Below are positions 15,751-24,698 of a stretch of 64,000 nt of DNA, piece by piece. Position 1 is the stretch's first letter. The number at the start of each line of letters is the position of its first letter. Source of the DNA: JBCCFK01 sp965262315 (GTDB taxonomy: Bacteria; Actinomycetota; Acidimicrobiia; Acidimicrobiales; UBA8592); NCBI GenBank assembly GCA_965262315.1, contig CBDHFJ010000163.1, positions 1 through 64,000 on the forward strand, read 5' to 3'. Made by a program: the position numbers and the translations under genes. The notes under the pieces were generated by a model, which was not told the origin of the DNA, did no database searches, and was given only the letters and a program-made list of their open reading frames with translations.

Positions 15751-17033
15751 CACGCCACCCCCGTCGAAGGCGCGTCGAGGTCGGTGGGACGGGAGACCAG
15801 TGCCAGTGCGACCAGACCATAGGCCGCGCCGATGATGCCGATGCTGGATGTCGGGCGCAGGTGGAACCCGGCGGCGATCGCCGCCGCCGCACCCCCGTAG
15901 TAGGCGACGTTGTAGGCGGCGTCGTAGAGCGAGAACAACTTGGCGCGGCTGGCGTCATGCGTGGACGTCTGCACGACGGCGTCGGTGGCCACGCGCGTGT
16001 TCTGGAACGCGAAGTAGGTCACCACCGCGGCCATGCCGAGGGCCACTGCCCCGCCGGCGCTGTCGTGGCGGAGGCTGAGGCTGGCGAGCAGGACGACCGC
16101 TGGAGCCACGAAGGCCGCGGCCGCCAGACGTTCGAGTCCCAGTCGGAATCGCAGGTGGGGTGCGGTGAGGGTGCCGGCGAACGAACCGAGGCTGGTGACC
16201 ACGAGACCGACGAGATGGGCTCGGTCGGCCAACCCGAGGTCGTGCGACGCCACCACCAGAAGGGTCCCGAACAGCGCGCCCAGGAGGAGCCGGTGGGTGA
16301 CGGTCAGCCCGACCACGGTCCGGGTGGGTCGCTGCGTCATCGCTCGTACGGCCGCCTCCCAGCTGCCGGTGTGTGCCTTGCCGTCCCCGCCGCCGAGCGA
16401 GATCGGCAGGGTGAGGAACTTGAGTCCCGCCAGGAGCTGCAGTCCGGCAGCGGCGCTCAGGACCATGGTGGCGCCGCCCAGTTCGGTCGCCGCGATCGAT
16501 GCGCCGATGGCGCTGGCGGTGATCGACACGTACAGCGAGCACGCGTCGACGCGGACCAGCAGCCCGGGTGGGGCGACGCGCGGGAGGGAGGCGGCCCGCA
16601 GCATGTAGAAGAGGCGGCCGGCGCACATCAGCGGTGCTGCCGCGACGAGGGCCATCGTCTCGGATCCGACCGCCACCGCCAGTGCGACCGCTGCGGTGAG
16701 GAGTGCGCGGATCGTCCCGAGGCCGCCGAGGGCTCGGCGGCGGTTCCACCGGTCGGCCAGTGCGCCCGACAGCGGTCCGATGACCGCATAGGGAAGCATC
16801 GCCAACGTGAGGGCCGTGACCAGTGCCCGGGGCTCGATGGTGTTGTCGGAACCCACGAGCAGGACGGTGGCCAGCGTGAGCGCGGTCATCGAGTCGGCAG
16901 TGAGGTAGAGGCCTTGGCCGGTCAGGAACCCGCGCGCCACCGGGTCGCCCCAGGCGTCCAGGTTTCGGCCGGCTCGATCACGCAGGGCCGGGTTCGCGCT
17001 GCGGCCGGTCGTGAGCTCTTCTGGGGTCGCCAC
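15750..17033 (-). CDS. MFS-type transporter
   Basis: 427 aa, about 12 hydrophobic segments. The MFS loop motif appears as GALADRWNRRRALGG between TM2 and TM3. The N-terminal cytoplasmic stretch of ~45 residues precedes GLYLTADSMTALTLATVLLVG. GTG 17033 is chosen because GGAG lies 7 nt upstream and a longer frame overlaps the flippase gene. Embedded between a flippase and a glycosyltransferase, so export of an envelope precursor or metabolite is plausible; the family alone does not tell the substrate. Confidence 0.8.
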   Translation of the reverse strand: MATPEELTTGRSANPALRDRAGRNLDAWGDPVARGFLTGQGLYLTADSMTALTLATVLLVGSDNTIEPRALVTALTLAMLPYAVIGPLSGALADRWNRRRALGGLGTIRALLTAAVALAVAVGSETMALVAAAPLMCAGRLFYMLRAASLPRVAPPGLLVRVDACSLYVSITASAIGASIAATELGGATMVLSAAAGLQLLAGLKFLTLPISLGGGDGKAHTGSWEAAVRAMTQRPTRTVVGLTVTHRLLLGALFGTLLVVASHDLGLADRAHLVGLVVTSLGSFAGTLTAPHLRFRLGLERLAAAAFVAPAVVLLASLSLRHDSAGGAVALGMAAVVTYFAFQNTRVATDAVVQTSTHDASRAKLFSLYDAAYNVAYYGGAAAAIAAGFHLRPTSSIGIIGAAYGLVALALVSRPTDLDAPSTGVA

Positions 17034-17044
17034 GGGGACTCCGG

Positions 17045-18508
17045 TCAGATCAGCGACCGCAGTGCGGCCGGGGGTCGGTCGGGAGGTCGTTGGTCGTCGA
17101 TGGCGGTCGCGGCGACGACGCGCAGCCCGGGGACGGCGAGCGCCACGAAGGCGATGAGCTCGGTGACGATGCGGGCAACGCCGTCGACACCGAGGGTCCG
17201 GGCGACCCCGAAGGCGACCAACGCCGCGGCGGCGCTGACGAGCACCGAGCTGATCCAACGTCGCCACGGGAACGCTCGACGGAAGGGGACGTCCAGCACC
17301 CGGCCGATGTGGTGGAGGGCGACCCACCATCCGAGCGCGCTGGCAGCGAGGGTGCCGATCGCCGAACCGGTCATCCCGCCCAGCCACGCGCCGACGCCGG
17401 CCAGCACCACGTTCGCACCGAGGGTCACGCTGGCGACGTGCAGGAGCTCGCGGGTGCAGCCCGCTGCTCGGAGCAACATCCCGTACTCGGCGACCCGGTG
17501 CACCGTGATCGCGGTGAAGATCTGGAACGGGAGCACACCACGGTCGAACTCGTCGCCGAAGATCGCGGGGACGAGGTCGGGGGCCACGAGGATCAGCCCG
17601 ATGCCCAGGGGAGCGACGAGGAGCGACATCGTGCCCGTGAGCTGGAGCCAGTGGCGGTGGGCGGCCCCTCGATCGTCGTCGTGGAACGCACCGACGAGCT
17701 TGGTCACCAGCGCCGCACCGCCGGCATAGGGCAGCACCGCCAGCAGCGGCACCTCCTGCGCGGCGACGGCGTAGACGCCGAAGTCCTCGCTCCGGAAGGC
17801 GGCGATGAACCACTTGTCGATCAGTCGGTTGAGGATGGCCACCGCGATGGTTGCGCCCAACGGGATCCCGTAGCGGAGCTGGTCGATCAGCACGTCCCGC
17901 CCGAGGCCGCCACGAGTCCCCGGCAGGGATCGGTAGAGGACCCACAGCCCCGCGGCGAACCGGATCGCGCCCGCGGCGAGCAGCCCGATCACCAGCCCGT
18001 CGACGCCGTACCCCGCAGCCACCGGGATGATCGCCGCGCTCAGGACCAGGGCCGTGCCCACCAGGTCCCAGGCGGCGACGGCCTCGTAGCGTTCGAGGCC
18101 GATCATGGTCATGCCGATGCAGGCGGCCGGCAGCTCGAGGGTGATGGCGAGACCGAGCCAGGGAAGGATGTCGCCGTCGCCGAGCTGCCCGCCGCTGAGG
18201 GCCGGGCGCGCGGCGATGAGCCCGACGGTGATCAGCGCTCCGATGCCGAGCAGGAGCCGCACGTTCTGGAGCACCAGGTTGCGTCGCTTGTCCTGGTCGA
18301 CCCGCGGCAGGAAGAAGACGATGCCGTGGTGCAGGTTGAGCGTCCCGATCGTGGTGCCGGCGAGGTAGATCGACAGGAGGAACGCCGCTTCGTTCCACTC
18401 CTCGGGGCTCATGAGCCGGACCAGGAGGATCGCCAGAATGAGCTGGGTGGCCTTCACCGCCGTCTGGCCGACGGCGATGAGGCCGGTGTTCCTCGCCTCC
18501 GGGCTCAA
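17045..18508 (-). CDS. Polysaccharide flippase-like membrane protein (Wzx/MATE-like)
   Basis: 487 aa with about 12-14 transmembrane segments. The start of the family core is visible (AVGQTAVKATQLILAILLVRLMSP), the middle has YGIPLGATIAVAILNRLIDKWFIAAF, and FGVYAVAAQEVPLLAVLP is characteristic of oligosaccharide flippases. Probably moves lipid-linked sugars across the membrane. The start appears to be TTG 18508, overlapping the GT stop as TTGA; no ATG/GTG fits the first helix. TTG use is unusual here but the coupling is typical. Confidence 0.8.
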   Translation of the reverse strand: MSPEARNTGLIAVGQTAVKATQLILAILLVRLMSPEEWNEAAFLLSIYLAGTTIGTLNLHHGIVFFLPRVDQDKRRNLVLQNVRLLLGIGALITVGLIAARPALSGGQLGDGDILPWLGLAITLELPAACIGMTMIGLERYEAVAAWDLVGTALVLSAAIIPVAAGYGVDGLVIGLLAAGAIRFAAGLWVLYRSLPGTRGGLGRDVLIDQLRYGIPLGATIAVAILNRLIDKWFIAAFRSEDFGVYAVAAQEVPLLAVLPYAGGAALVTKLVGAFHDDDRGAAHRHWLQLTGTMSLLVAPLGIGLILVAPDLVPAIFGDEFDRGVLPFQIFTAITVHRVAEYGMLLRAAGCTRELLHVASVTLGANVVLAGVGAWLGGMTGSAIGTLAASALGWWVALHHIGRVLDVPFRRAFPWRRWISSVLVSAAAALVAFGVARTLGVDGVARIVTELIAFVALAVPGLRVVAATAIDDQRPPDRPPAALRSLI

Positions 18509-19488
18509 GGGTTCCCCGGGCCGGCGGGCGCCAGCTCGGCCATCCGTCGCCGGACGACCCGGCTCCGCTGCCAGAACGGGGCTCGACCCGTCTCGAACCG
18601 GGGGTGGTCGATGTCGAGCTCGCGAAGGAGTCGCTTGTGGTTGCTCGCCACGTAGTGGAGGACCTGCGCCTCGGCGGGCAGATCGATGTGGACGTCCTCG
18701 AAGCAGCGGTAGCTCTGCCCCGGCGGGACCGCGTAGAAGCGCTCCGGCGGGAGGGTGCGGACCACTTCCGGGCTTTCGCGTCGGACGTCGTCGACCAGCG
18801 AGGGGCCGAGCGCGAACCGCGCGGACGGGTCGACTTCCAGGGCTCGCTGGAGCGCCGCGGCGGCGAAGTCCGAACCGATCGGGGCTCCGAGCACCGCATT
18901 GTTGGCCTGGAGTCGGCTCCAGCGCGGCGGGCGCCGGTAGGTGTCGCGGACGAAGCGTCCACGCGAAAGCCGGCAGCTGACCCGGTTGGAGACCCACGAG
19001 GCGGCCCAGGGCGTCGCCCGAATGGCGCCCGCAACGCCGAGGCCGTTGGATACGCGGGATCGGTTGTCGGCCCAGACCCGTTCGACGCCGAGGTACGCCC
19101 CGATCTCGTCGGGGTCGTCCACCGGGGCCAACACCACCACGTCGGTGTCGAGGTACACGCCACCGTCGCGGAAGAGGATCGCGAGTCGTGCCAGGTTGCT
19201 GATGGCGGCTGGGCTCCCGGCCGGGAGTCGACTCAGGAGGTCGAGATAGGGGCCGGCGCCGCCCGGGCAGGCCTCGAGGAGCTCGTCGTGCTTCTCCGAT
19301 CGGACCCGTACCCGGTCGTGGGTGCCCACGGCCTCGAGGTGGGGGTCGTTCGGTCGTTCACCGATGAGGTGGACGACGACTTCAGCCGCGGGCATGGCGT
19401 CGAGTGCCGATTCCACGGCGAGCCGGCAGTGGTAGGGGAATCGTCGGCCCATCCACACGAAGTGCACCAGGACGCGCGACGGGACCAC
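18505..19488 (-). CDS. GT32-type (capsular polysaccharide synthesis/DXD) glycosyltransferase
   Basis: 327 aa. Core motif ISNLARLAILFRDGGVYLDTDVVVL with the DTD metal and sugar-nucleotide site, typical of GT32/Gly_transf_sug proteins. N-terminus VLVHFVWMGRRFP is the first strand of the GT-A fold. Starts the block GT32-flippase-MFS-GT4, all leftward with overlaps or short gaps. Product is probably a surface glycan or glycolipid. Confidence 0.82.
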   Translation of the reverse strand: MVPSRVLVHFVWMGRRFPYHCRLAVESALDAMPAAEVVVHLIGERPNDPHLEAVGTHDRVRVRSEKHDELLEACPGGAGPYLDLLSRLPAGSPAAISNLARLAILFRDGGVYLDTDVVVLAPVDDPDEIGAYLGVERVWADNRSRVSNGLGVAGAIRATPWAASWVSNRVSCRLSRGRFVRDTYRRPPRWSRLQANNAVLGAPIGSDFAAAALQRALEVDPSARFALGPSLVDDVRRESPEVVRTLPPERFYAVPPGQSYRCFEDVHIDLPAEAQVLHYVASNHKRLLRELDIDHPRFETGRAPFWQRSRVVRRRMAELAPAGPGNP

Positions 19489-19586
19489 GGTGTGACTGTT
19501 GAGGCTGAAGGTGACAGTGGGGTTATGCCTCGGCGACGTTCGTCTGAAGTTTCATCGGTGTGATTCCGCCGCCACGGACCGTGGTC

Positions 19587-20642
19587 TCAGGGCCCGACGG
19601 TGACCTCGGGGAACGACGCCACCGCGGCGAACCACAGTGACGCCCGCGCCGGGAGCACGGAGCCGCCGGCGTCGACCACGGTGCCTCCGGTGCCGTCGAC
19701 GGTCACGGTCACGTCGGTGTCGCCGATACGGTCGGCCACCGTCCTGGGCGGTGAGACCGCCCAGGCGCGGGTCTCACCGTCGACGGTGACGACCACAACG
19801 GCGGTGCCCGACGAGAGGCGGCCGTCAGCGAGTGCGTCAGGCGACACTGGGAACGGGGTGCGGCCGTCGTCCACGCGATCGGCGTAGCCGACGAACGGGT
19901 CGCGATCGAAGCTGCGCCCGAACGGACGCACCATCACCTGGGTGGCCGGCTGGGCCGCGAGCCACGTGGCCCAGGTCGCCATCCGCGAGCTGAGCAGCGG
20001 CAGCTCCCGGCCGGCCAACGGGCCGCCAAGGGCCCGGCCCGGCACCTGCCACCAGTACGACCCGGTCTCGCGGTCCACCATGACCAGGTCGTTCTCGTGG
20101 AGCGCGCTGGTGTTGGAGAACGACAGGGTGCGACCGTCCACGCGTCGATCGAACACCACGCCACTCCCGCACAGCGGGCAGTAGCTGATCAGGACCGGGA
20201 TGCCGGCGAACTGCTCGTTGACGATCTCATGGAAGTTCAGGATCCGAACCGGGTACGCCCACGCGGCGCCACGATCGTCGACGAAGCCGAGGACGACGTC
20301 GTCGGGCTCCAACCAGTCCGCACGGTCGGCCGGCTCGTAGACGGGCGAGTCGATCGGCTGGATGGCGTCGAGCAGTTCCGCCACGCTGGATTCGTCCGCC
20401 GCGGCCAGTGTGATCGACCCACCGTCGAAGGTGTCGAACACGATGGTCTCGGCGTCGACGAGCAGGGTCCGGGGGTCGAGGGGAGCGATGGCGTCGGGAT
20501 CGCCGAGGGCGAGCGGGCGGTCCGGTGCGACGGCGACCGCGCTGCCTCGTGGCGCGTCGCCGGGGCCCGCCGGGAAGTCGTCGCTGCACGCAGCCAGGAC
20601 CAGGGCGGTGACGAACGCGACGGCGACGGTACCGAGTGCCAC
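19587..20642 (-). CDS. DUF3179-domain lipoprotein
   Basis: 351 aa. Signal peptide with lipobox LVLAACSDD (Cys about residue 19), so an outer-leaflet lipoprotein. DUF3179 features follow: AWAYPVRILNFHEIVNEQF, the ISYCPLCGSGVVFDR Cys pair, the LHENDLVMVDRETGSYWWQ stretch. DUF3179 proteins are widespread in marine bacteria and archaea; function undetermined, with the CPLC site suggesting metal or redox chemistry. GTG 20642 used as start. No obvious operon partner. Confidence 0.85.
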   Translation of the reverse strand: MALGTVAVAFVTALVLAACSDDFPAGPGDAPRGSAVAVAPDRPLALGDPDAIAPLDPRTLLVDAETIVFDTFDGGSITLAAADESSVAELLDAIQPIDSPVYEPADRADWLEPDDVVLGFVDDRGAAWAYPVRILNFHEIVNEQFAGIPVLISYCPLCGSGVVFDRRVDGRTLSFSNTSALHENDLVMVDRETGSYWWQVPGRALGGPLAGRELPLLSSRMATWATWLAAQPATQVMVRPFGRSFDRDPFVGYADRVDDGRTPFPVSPDALADGRLSSGTAVVVVTVDGETRAWAVSPPRTVADRIGDTDVTVTVDGTGGTVVDAGGSVLPARASLWFAAVASFPEVTVGP

Positions 20643-20785
20643 GGTCCGACAACCCAGCCTCGGCGTGCGTGATTCCCGAGCGAGCCTCCTGCGGTCAGGA
20701 GGTCGGCTGGGTAGGGCCCCGGAGCGGTCTCACCAGCGCAGGGGATGCGGGCAGCGGAACGGTCGCTGATCGTCGGGTTCCGGAG

Positions 20786-21847
20786 TCAGCCGTGTCGGTC
20801 CAGTGCCGCCGCCAGGCGCGCCGACGAGTCCGCGACGACGGACCCGGCGGCGCGGGTCAGGCGATCGTCGATGGCGCGGCCGAGGCCGGTGGCGCCGGTC
20901 AGCTCGACGACGATCGCGGCGGGTCCCGACTCGTCGACGCGCCGAAGGGTGTCGTAGAGGTCGTGGGCCACGCCCTCCAGCGTCGAGAGCTCGCCGAGCG
21001 CGACGAAGTCCCACCCCGCGGGCAGCGACGGTCTCCGGTCGCCGTACCCGAGATGAACGACGTCTGCGGGCCACGTGGCTCCGGTGTGGGCGTGGACGCC
21101 GGCCGTCACGGCGATGGTGTGGGCGCGAGGCGAGTAGTGGCGGTCGTCGTGACCCGGCGAGGCCTTCGCCTCGTCGCCCCGGTCCACATCGAGGGAGCGC
21201 GTGGGGACGACCTCGGCGAGCTGCTCGAGGGTGATGGCGCCGTGGCGGAGGACCACGGCCTCGTCGCCGTCGAAGGTGACCACCGTGGACTCGACGCCGT
21301 GGTCGGTGCGGCCGGCGTCGACGATCAGGTCACATCGGCCGTCGAGCTCGTCGACTACGTGGTCGGCCGAGGTGGGGCTGATCCGGCCGAACCGGTTGGC
21401 CGACGGCGCCGCAACGGGAACGCCCGCCGCGCGGATGATCGCAGCGGCGACCGGGTGCGCCGGACTGCGGACGCCGACCGTTTCCAGGCCGCTGGTGACC
21501 GCGTCGGGCACCAGCGACGATCGGGGCAGCACCAACGTGAGGGGCCCGGGCCAGAACGTCGCCGCGAGCGTCGCCGCCGGCGGCGGCAGATCCCCCGCGA
21601 CCACGGTCGTGGCCATGTCGAGCCCGTCGACGTGCACGATCAGCGGGTCCGAGGCTGGGCGGCCCTTCGCCGAGAACACCCGATCGACCGCATCGGCATC
21701 GAGCGCGTTGCAGCCGAGTCCGTAGACCGTCTCGGTGGGAATCGCGACCAGACCACCGTCGCGGAGGACCGCGGCCGCGATCTCGACCAGGGTCTGGTCG
21801 AGATCGTCCGGACGGAGGCGGAGCACGGTGGTCTCGGGGGGCTGCAC
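20786..21847 (-). CDS. L-threonylcarbamoyladenylate synthase (Sua5 type)
   Basis: 353 aa. Makes threonylcarbamoyl-AMP from Thr, bicarbonate and ATP for t6A37 in ANN-decoding tRNAs. The YrdC domain is N-terminal (GGLVAIPTETVYGLGCNA, VFSAKGRP with the KxR pair, AAPSANRFGRISPTSADHV). A linker leads to the Sua5 C-terminal domain (EAKASPGHDDRHYSPRA onward), so the long Sua5 form and not the short TsaC. Housekeeping gene with no coupled neighbours. Confidence 0.92.
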   Translation of the reverse strand: MQPPETTVLRLRPDDLDQTLVEIAAAVLRDGGLVAIPTETVYGLGCNALDADAVDRVFSAKGRPASDPLIVHVDGLDMATTVVAGDLPPPAATLAATFWPGPLTLVLPRSSLVPDAVTSGLETVGVRSPAHPVAAAIIRAAGVPVAAPSANRFGRISPTSADHVVDELDGRCDLIVDAGRTDHGVESTVVTFDGDEAVVLRHGAITLEQLAEVVPTRSLDVDRGDEAKASPGHDDRHYSPRAHTIAVTAGVHAHTGATWPADVVHLGYGDRRPSLPAGWDFVALGELSTLEGVAHDLYDTLRRVDESGPAAIVVELTGATGLGRAIDDRLTRAAGSVVADSSARLAAALDRHG

Positions 21848-21895
21848 GGCAGTGGGAGTCTATGAGTGGGCTCGGACTGCCCATACGCTGCCCGG

Positions 21896-22861
21896 GTGAA
21901 CTCGGTCCATCGTGCCCCGCTCGTGCTCTTCGTGACCCTCGCTGCCCTGGCGGCTGCATGTGGTGGTGGTGACGCCGACGGCACCGTCGAGGCCGCACCA
22001 GAGCCCACCGCGACGGTGGCCGTCGATGCCGAGCCGAGCTCCCAACCGACGGTGTCGGCACCGGCTGAGCCGACGACCCAGCCCACCGAGGTCGAAGCGC
22101 CCCAGACCACCCCCACGGCGCTGCCCTCGCCGACCCCGGAGCCCGCGCCCGAGCCGACGCCGACCACCGGGCCCCTCTGTGCCGCACTCCTGCCAGGAGC
22201 CGAGCGAGTCCATCCGAGTGACCGGGGCACCCCTGTGGCAGACGTGGACGGCGACGGTGCGGACGACGAGTTCTGGATGACGGAGCCGGTGGACTTCGGT
22301 CCGGCCGCCGTGCAGGTCGTGCGTTCGAGCGACGGAGCGGTCAGCGTGCCGCTGGAGCTGGGTGCCGCATTCCATCTCTTCGACGCGGTGTTGGCCGCAT
22401 CCGACGTCGACGCGGATGGCCTGGACGAGGTCTTCTGGTCGCTCAGCGGCAACACCCTGCTCTCCGGCGTCATCCTCGAGCTCGTCGGGTGTGAGCTGCG
22501 GGCCGTGGCCACCGAGGATGTCGCCTTCGACGACGGCGACGGGACCCTGACCTATGCCTATTTCGCCGGGGGCAACGGGTGCGCTCCCACCGGGTGCTAC
22601 TACTCGGTCACCTGCGTGCCCGGCGATGGTGTCGTCGACATCGTGTTCACGTCGATCTACCCGCGAGTGAGCGTCCTCGACCCCCAGTTCGACGAATCGG
22701 CGTTGGACGCGCCGCTCGACGATCAGGAGGTCATGTTCAGCCAGGTCACGGTGGTTGTCGTCGACGGTGTGGGCCTGGTGGTCGACGCCACCGAGGAGGT
22801 CCCGGTCCGGCTCGGCGACATCCCCGAGTGGCGGTCCCGGCCCGAGGTCGGATGCGACTGA
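21896..22861 (+). CDS. Secreted lipoprotein with Pro-Thr linker and FG-GAP-like repeats
   Basis: 321 aa. GTG 21896 starts a signal peptide with lipobox ALAAACGGG. Residues ~25-95 are a Pro/Thr/Glu linker. The C-terminal domain has calcium-type loops DVDGDGADDEF and DVDADGLDEVF, as in FG-GAP/integrin-alpha-type or EF-like surface repeats, and several Cys that may pair outside the cell. Function unknown; probably an exposed binding module. Confidence 0.7.
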   Translation: MNSVHRAPLVLFVTLAALAAACGGGDADGTVEAAPEPTATVAVDAEPSSQPTVSAPAEPTTQPTEVEAPQTTPTALPSPTPEPAPEPTPTTGPLCAALLPGAERVHPSDRGTPVADVDGDGADDEFWMTEPVDFGPAAVQVVRSSDGAVSVPLELGAAFHLFDAVLAASDVDADGLDEVFWSLSGNTLLSGVILELVGCELRAVATEDVAFDDGDGTLTYAYFAGGNGCAPTGCYYSVTCVPGDGVVDIVFTSIYPRVSVLDPQFDESALDAPLDDQEVMFSQVTVVVVDGVGLVVDATEEVPVRLGDIPEWRSRPEVGCD

Positions 22862-22865
22862 CCGG

Positions 22866-23261
22866 TCAGTCGGCGTCCAGCTCGGCGATCAGTTTCTTCG
22901 GGGCCGTCATCCGGTAGGAGTCCTCGACCAGTTCGGCGATCTCGTCCCAGTCGGTGCCGCTCAGGTCCAAGTCGATGGCCAGCCAGCCGTACGGACCCCA
23001 GTACGCCGGGGTGAAGAACCGGTCGTCGTCCTCGTAGGCCGCGAGCTCGCCGGGGTCCGGCATGAACACCAAGGCCTGGTCGTGGTCACCCGCTCGGTGG
23101 TCGCCCTTCACCACGGCTCCGTAGCCGGCGAAGATCTTCTTGGTGAAGAACGACGGGCGACCGTGGGAGATCTTCACGTCGGCGCCGGGCATCGAGAGGC
23201 AGAGGTCGCGGAGCCTCGCGAGCACCGGGTCGTCGTCGTCGAACATCTGCGGGTGCGACAT
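22866..23261 (-). CDS. MmcQ/YjbR-family protein
   Basis: 131 aa, whole length of the family. Conserved pieces: LCLSMPGADVKISHGRPSFF, then a beta core, and the C-terminal DLDLSGTDWDEIAELVEDSYRM plus APKKL. CyaY-like fold, DNA-binding suggested for some homologues; no catalytic role known. ATG 23261 is used because the longer frame runs through GC-rich repeat DNA. Confidence 0.85.
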   Translation of the reverse strand: MSHPQMFDDDDPVLARLRDLCLSMPGADVKISHGRPSFFTKKIFAGYGAVVKGDHRAGDHDQALVFMPDPGELAAYEDDDRFFTPAYWGPYGWLAIDLDLSGTDWDEIAELVEDSYRMTAPKKLIAELDAD

Positions 23262-23327
23262 GGCCACGACGTTAGTACCGCGGCCGGTGGCGCTCCGCGG
23301 GCGGTCAGCCCCCGCGTGGAGGTGTCG

Positions 23328-23432
23328 GGGGTGCGCGGAGGGTCGTCGGCGGGTGGCGTCGGTGGGGTGCGGCGGGCGGCGTCGGTGGGGTGCGCGGAGG
23401 GTGGTCAGCGGGTGGCGTCGGCCCGAGCGCGT
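23328..23432. repeat. Decayed 59-bp direct repeat at the TetR 3' end
   Basis: The string ggtgcgcggagggt followed by a gcgggtggcgtcgg block begins at 23330 and again at 23389, spacing 59 bp. The second copy contains the stop codon of the TetR gene, so the first looks like a duplicated and degraded 3' end. Confidence 0.5.
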
Positions 23433-24040
23433 TCGACCGCTGTGGTGGCGATCGCTCGCGCTTCGGTGGTGTCCATGCCGAGTGCGGTGAGTCCCCGCGT
23501 GGTGGCGTCGAGGGTGGTGGTGTCGTCCCCGCGCCCGTCGACGATGCGGTGGATCGTCATGAGCACCAGGCCGGAGACCTGGTCGAGGGTGGCTGCGTCG
23601 GCGGGGACGGTGAACCGTCCCAGGCGGTGGCCGGCGGCGACGTCCTGTCGCGGGTGGCGCATCATGTCGCCCGTGCCGCTCTCCGGGCTGGTGGCGAAAC
23701 GCAGGAAGCCGCGGCCCCACACGGGGTCGGCCTCGGCGGTGGTCAGGATCCGGGCCGTGGCGTAGGCGAAGCGCTCGGCGGGGTCGTCGATGGGCTCGGC
23801 GGCGGCGGCCTCGGCGATTGCGAGTGCCACGTGTTCGGCCAGCGCCAACGTGAGCTCGTCGATGTCGGCGAAGTAGTTGTAGAAGGTGCCGTTCGACACG
23901 CCGGCCTGGTGGACGACGTCGGTCACCGTCATGGCCTCGCCGCGGGACGCGAGGACGAGGAGCCCGGCGTCGACGAGCTGGCGACGCGTCCGCGCCTTCT
24001 TGCGATGACCGCGGGTGGTGGGCTGCTCGGTGGTCGGCAC
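23405..24040 (-). CDS. TetR-family regulator
   Basis: 211 aa. N-terminal helix-turn-helix: RRQLVDAGLLVLASRGEAMTVTDVVHQAG and VSNGTFYNYFADIDEL. The rest is a ligand-binding helical domain. GTG 24040 is preferred over ATG 24076 because the latter lies inside the palindromic operator. Divergent from a glyoxalase-fold/SDR/FAD-monooxygenase operon with an operator between the two, so it most likely represses that operon and itself; the inducer is probably the pathway substrate or its CoA ester. Confidence 0.85.
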   Translation of the reverse strand: MPTTEQPTTRGHRKKARTRRQLVDAGLLVLASRGEAMTVTDVVHQAGVSNGTFYNYFADIDELTLALAEHVALAIAEAAAAEPIDDPAERFAYATARILTTAEADPVWGRGFLRFATSPESGTGDMMRHPRQDVAAGHRLGRFTVPADAATLDQVSGLVLMTIHRIVDGRGDDTTTLDATTRGLTALGMDTTEARAIATTAVERARADATR

Positions 24041-24056
24041 GCGGTGCAGACTAGCG

Positions 24057-24080
24057 AATATTGGGAGGTCTCTCAATATT
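24057..24080. promoter_or_regulatory. Palindromic TetR operator candidate
   Basis: 24-bp near-perfect inverted repeat: left arm AATATTGGGAGG, right arm TCTCTCAATATT, with two mismatching pairs. An AT-rich palindrome in a >65% GC region, centred between divergent starts at 24040 and 24138, is the standard arrangement for TetR self-regulation. Confidence 0.7.
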
Positions 24081-24137
24081 GACAGGTGCCTCAGACTTCA
24101 GGAGACTGGGGTCGACCACGTGCATCGGAGACCCGTC

Positions 24138-24695
24138 ATGGCCACACCTCGCCTCAGCCTCAGCCACACCACCATCGCCGTCCAGGACCTGGACACCATG
24201 GTCGACTTCTACACCGAGGTCCTGGGCTTCCACGTCACCAATCGGGGCGCCCCGGGGCCGGGCCAGCCCGAGCTCGCCTTCTTGTCCCAGGACCCCGCCG
24301 AACACCACCAGATGGTCTTCATCCAGGGCGCCGACACACCCGACCACCAGATCGTGTTCGCCGACCACCTGGCGTTCCGCACGGGGAGCCTCGACGACCT
24401 CCGCGCCGTCGCCGATCGACTCGCCGAGGCCGGCGTCGACCAGGTGCATCCGGTCTCGCACGGCAACGCGTGGTCCCTCTACTTCAACGACCCCGAAGGC
24501 AACGGCCTCGAGTGCTTCGTCGATTCCCCGTTCCACGTCGCCCAGCCGTACCTCCGGGGCCTCGACCTCGACGCATCCGACGGCGAGATCGTCGAGACGA
24601 CACGCGCGGAACTGTCGGACAAGCCGGAGTTCCAGCCGATCGAGGAGTGGCGCTCCGCCTTCGTGTCGCGCCTCGACGCATCGGCAGCGGACTGA
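24138..24695 (+). CDS. VOC (glyoxalase/bleomycin-resistance/dioxygenase fold) protein
   Basis: 185 aa with two beta-alpha-beta modules. His in LSHTTIAVQDL, Glu/His positions in HLAFRTGSL and the C-terminal YFNDPEGNGLECFVDSP fit a metal site of the vicinal-oxygen-chelate superfamily (extradiol dioxygenase or glyoxalase type). The ~45-residue tail (GEIVETTRAELSDKPEF) is like that of catechol-type dioxygenase relatives. First gene of an operon with an SDR and an aromatic FAD monooxygenase; an aromatic ring-cleavage or isomerase role is inferred. Confidence 0.8.
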   Translation: MATPRLSLSHTTIAVQDLDTMVDFYTEVLGFHVTNRGAPGPGQPELAFLSQDPAEHHQMVFIQGADTPDHQIVFADHLAFRTGSLDDLRAVADRLAEAGVDQVHPVSHGNAWSLYFNDPEGNGLECFVDSPFHVAQPYLRGLDLDASDGEIVETTRAELSDKPEFQPIEEWRSAFVSRLDASAAD

Positions 24696-24698
24696 CCC

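Noticed and set aside
23328..23404. Possible small RNA in the G-rich repeat next to TetR
   Set aside because: Composition follows from a decayed direct repeat; no promoter or terminator seen.
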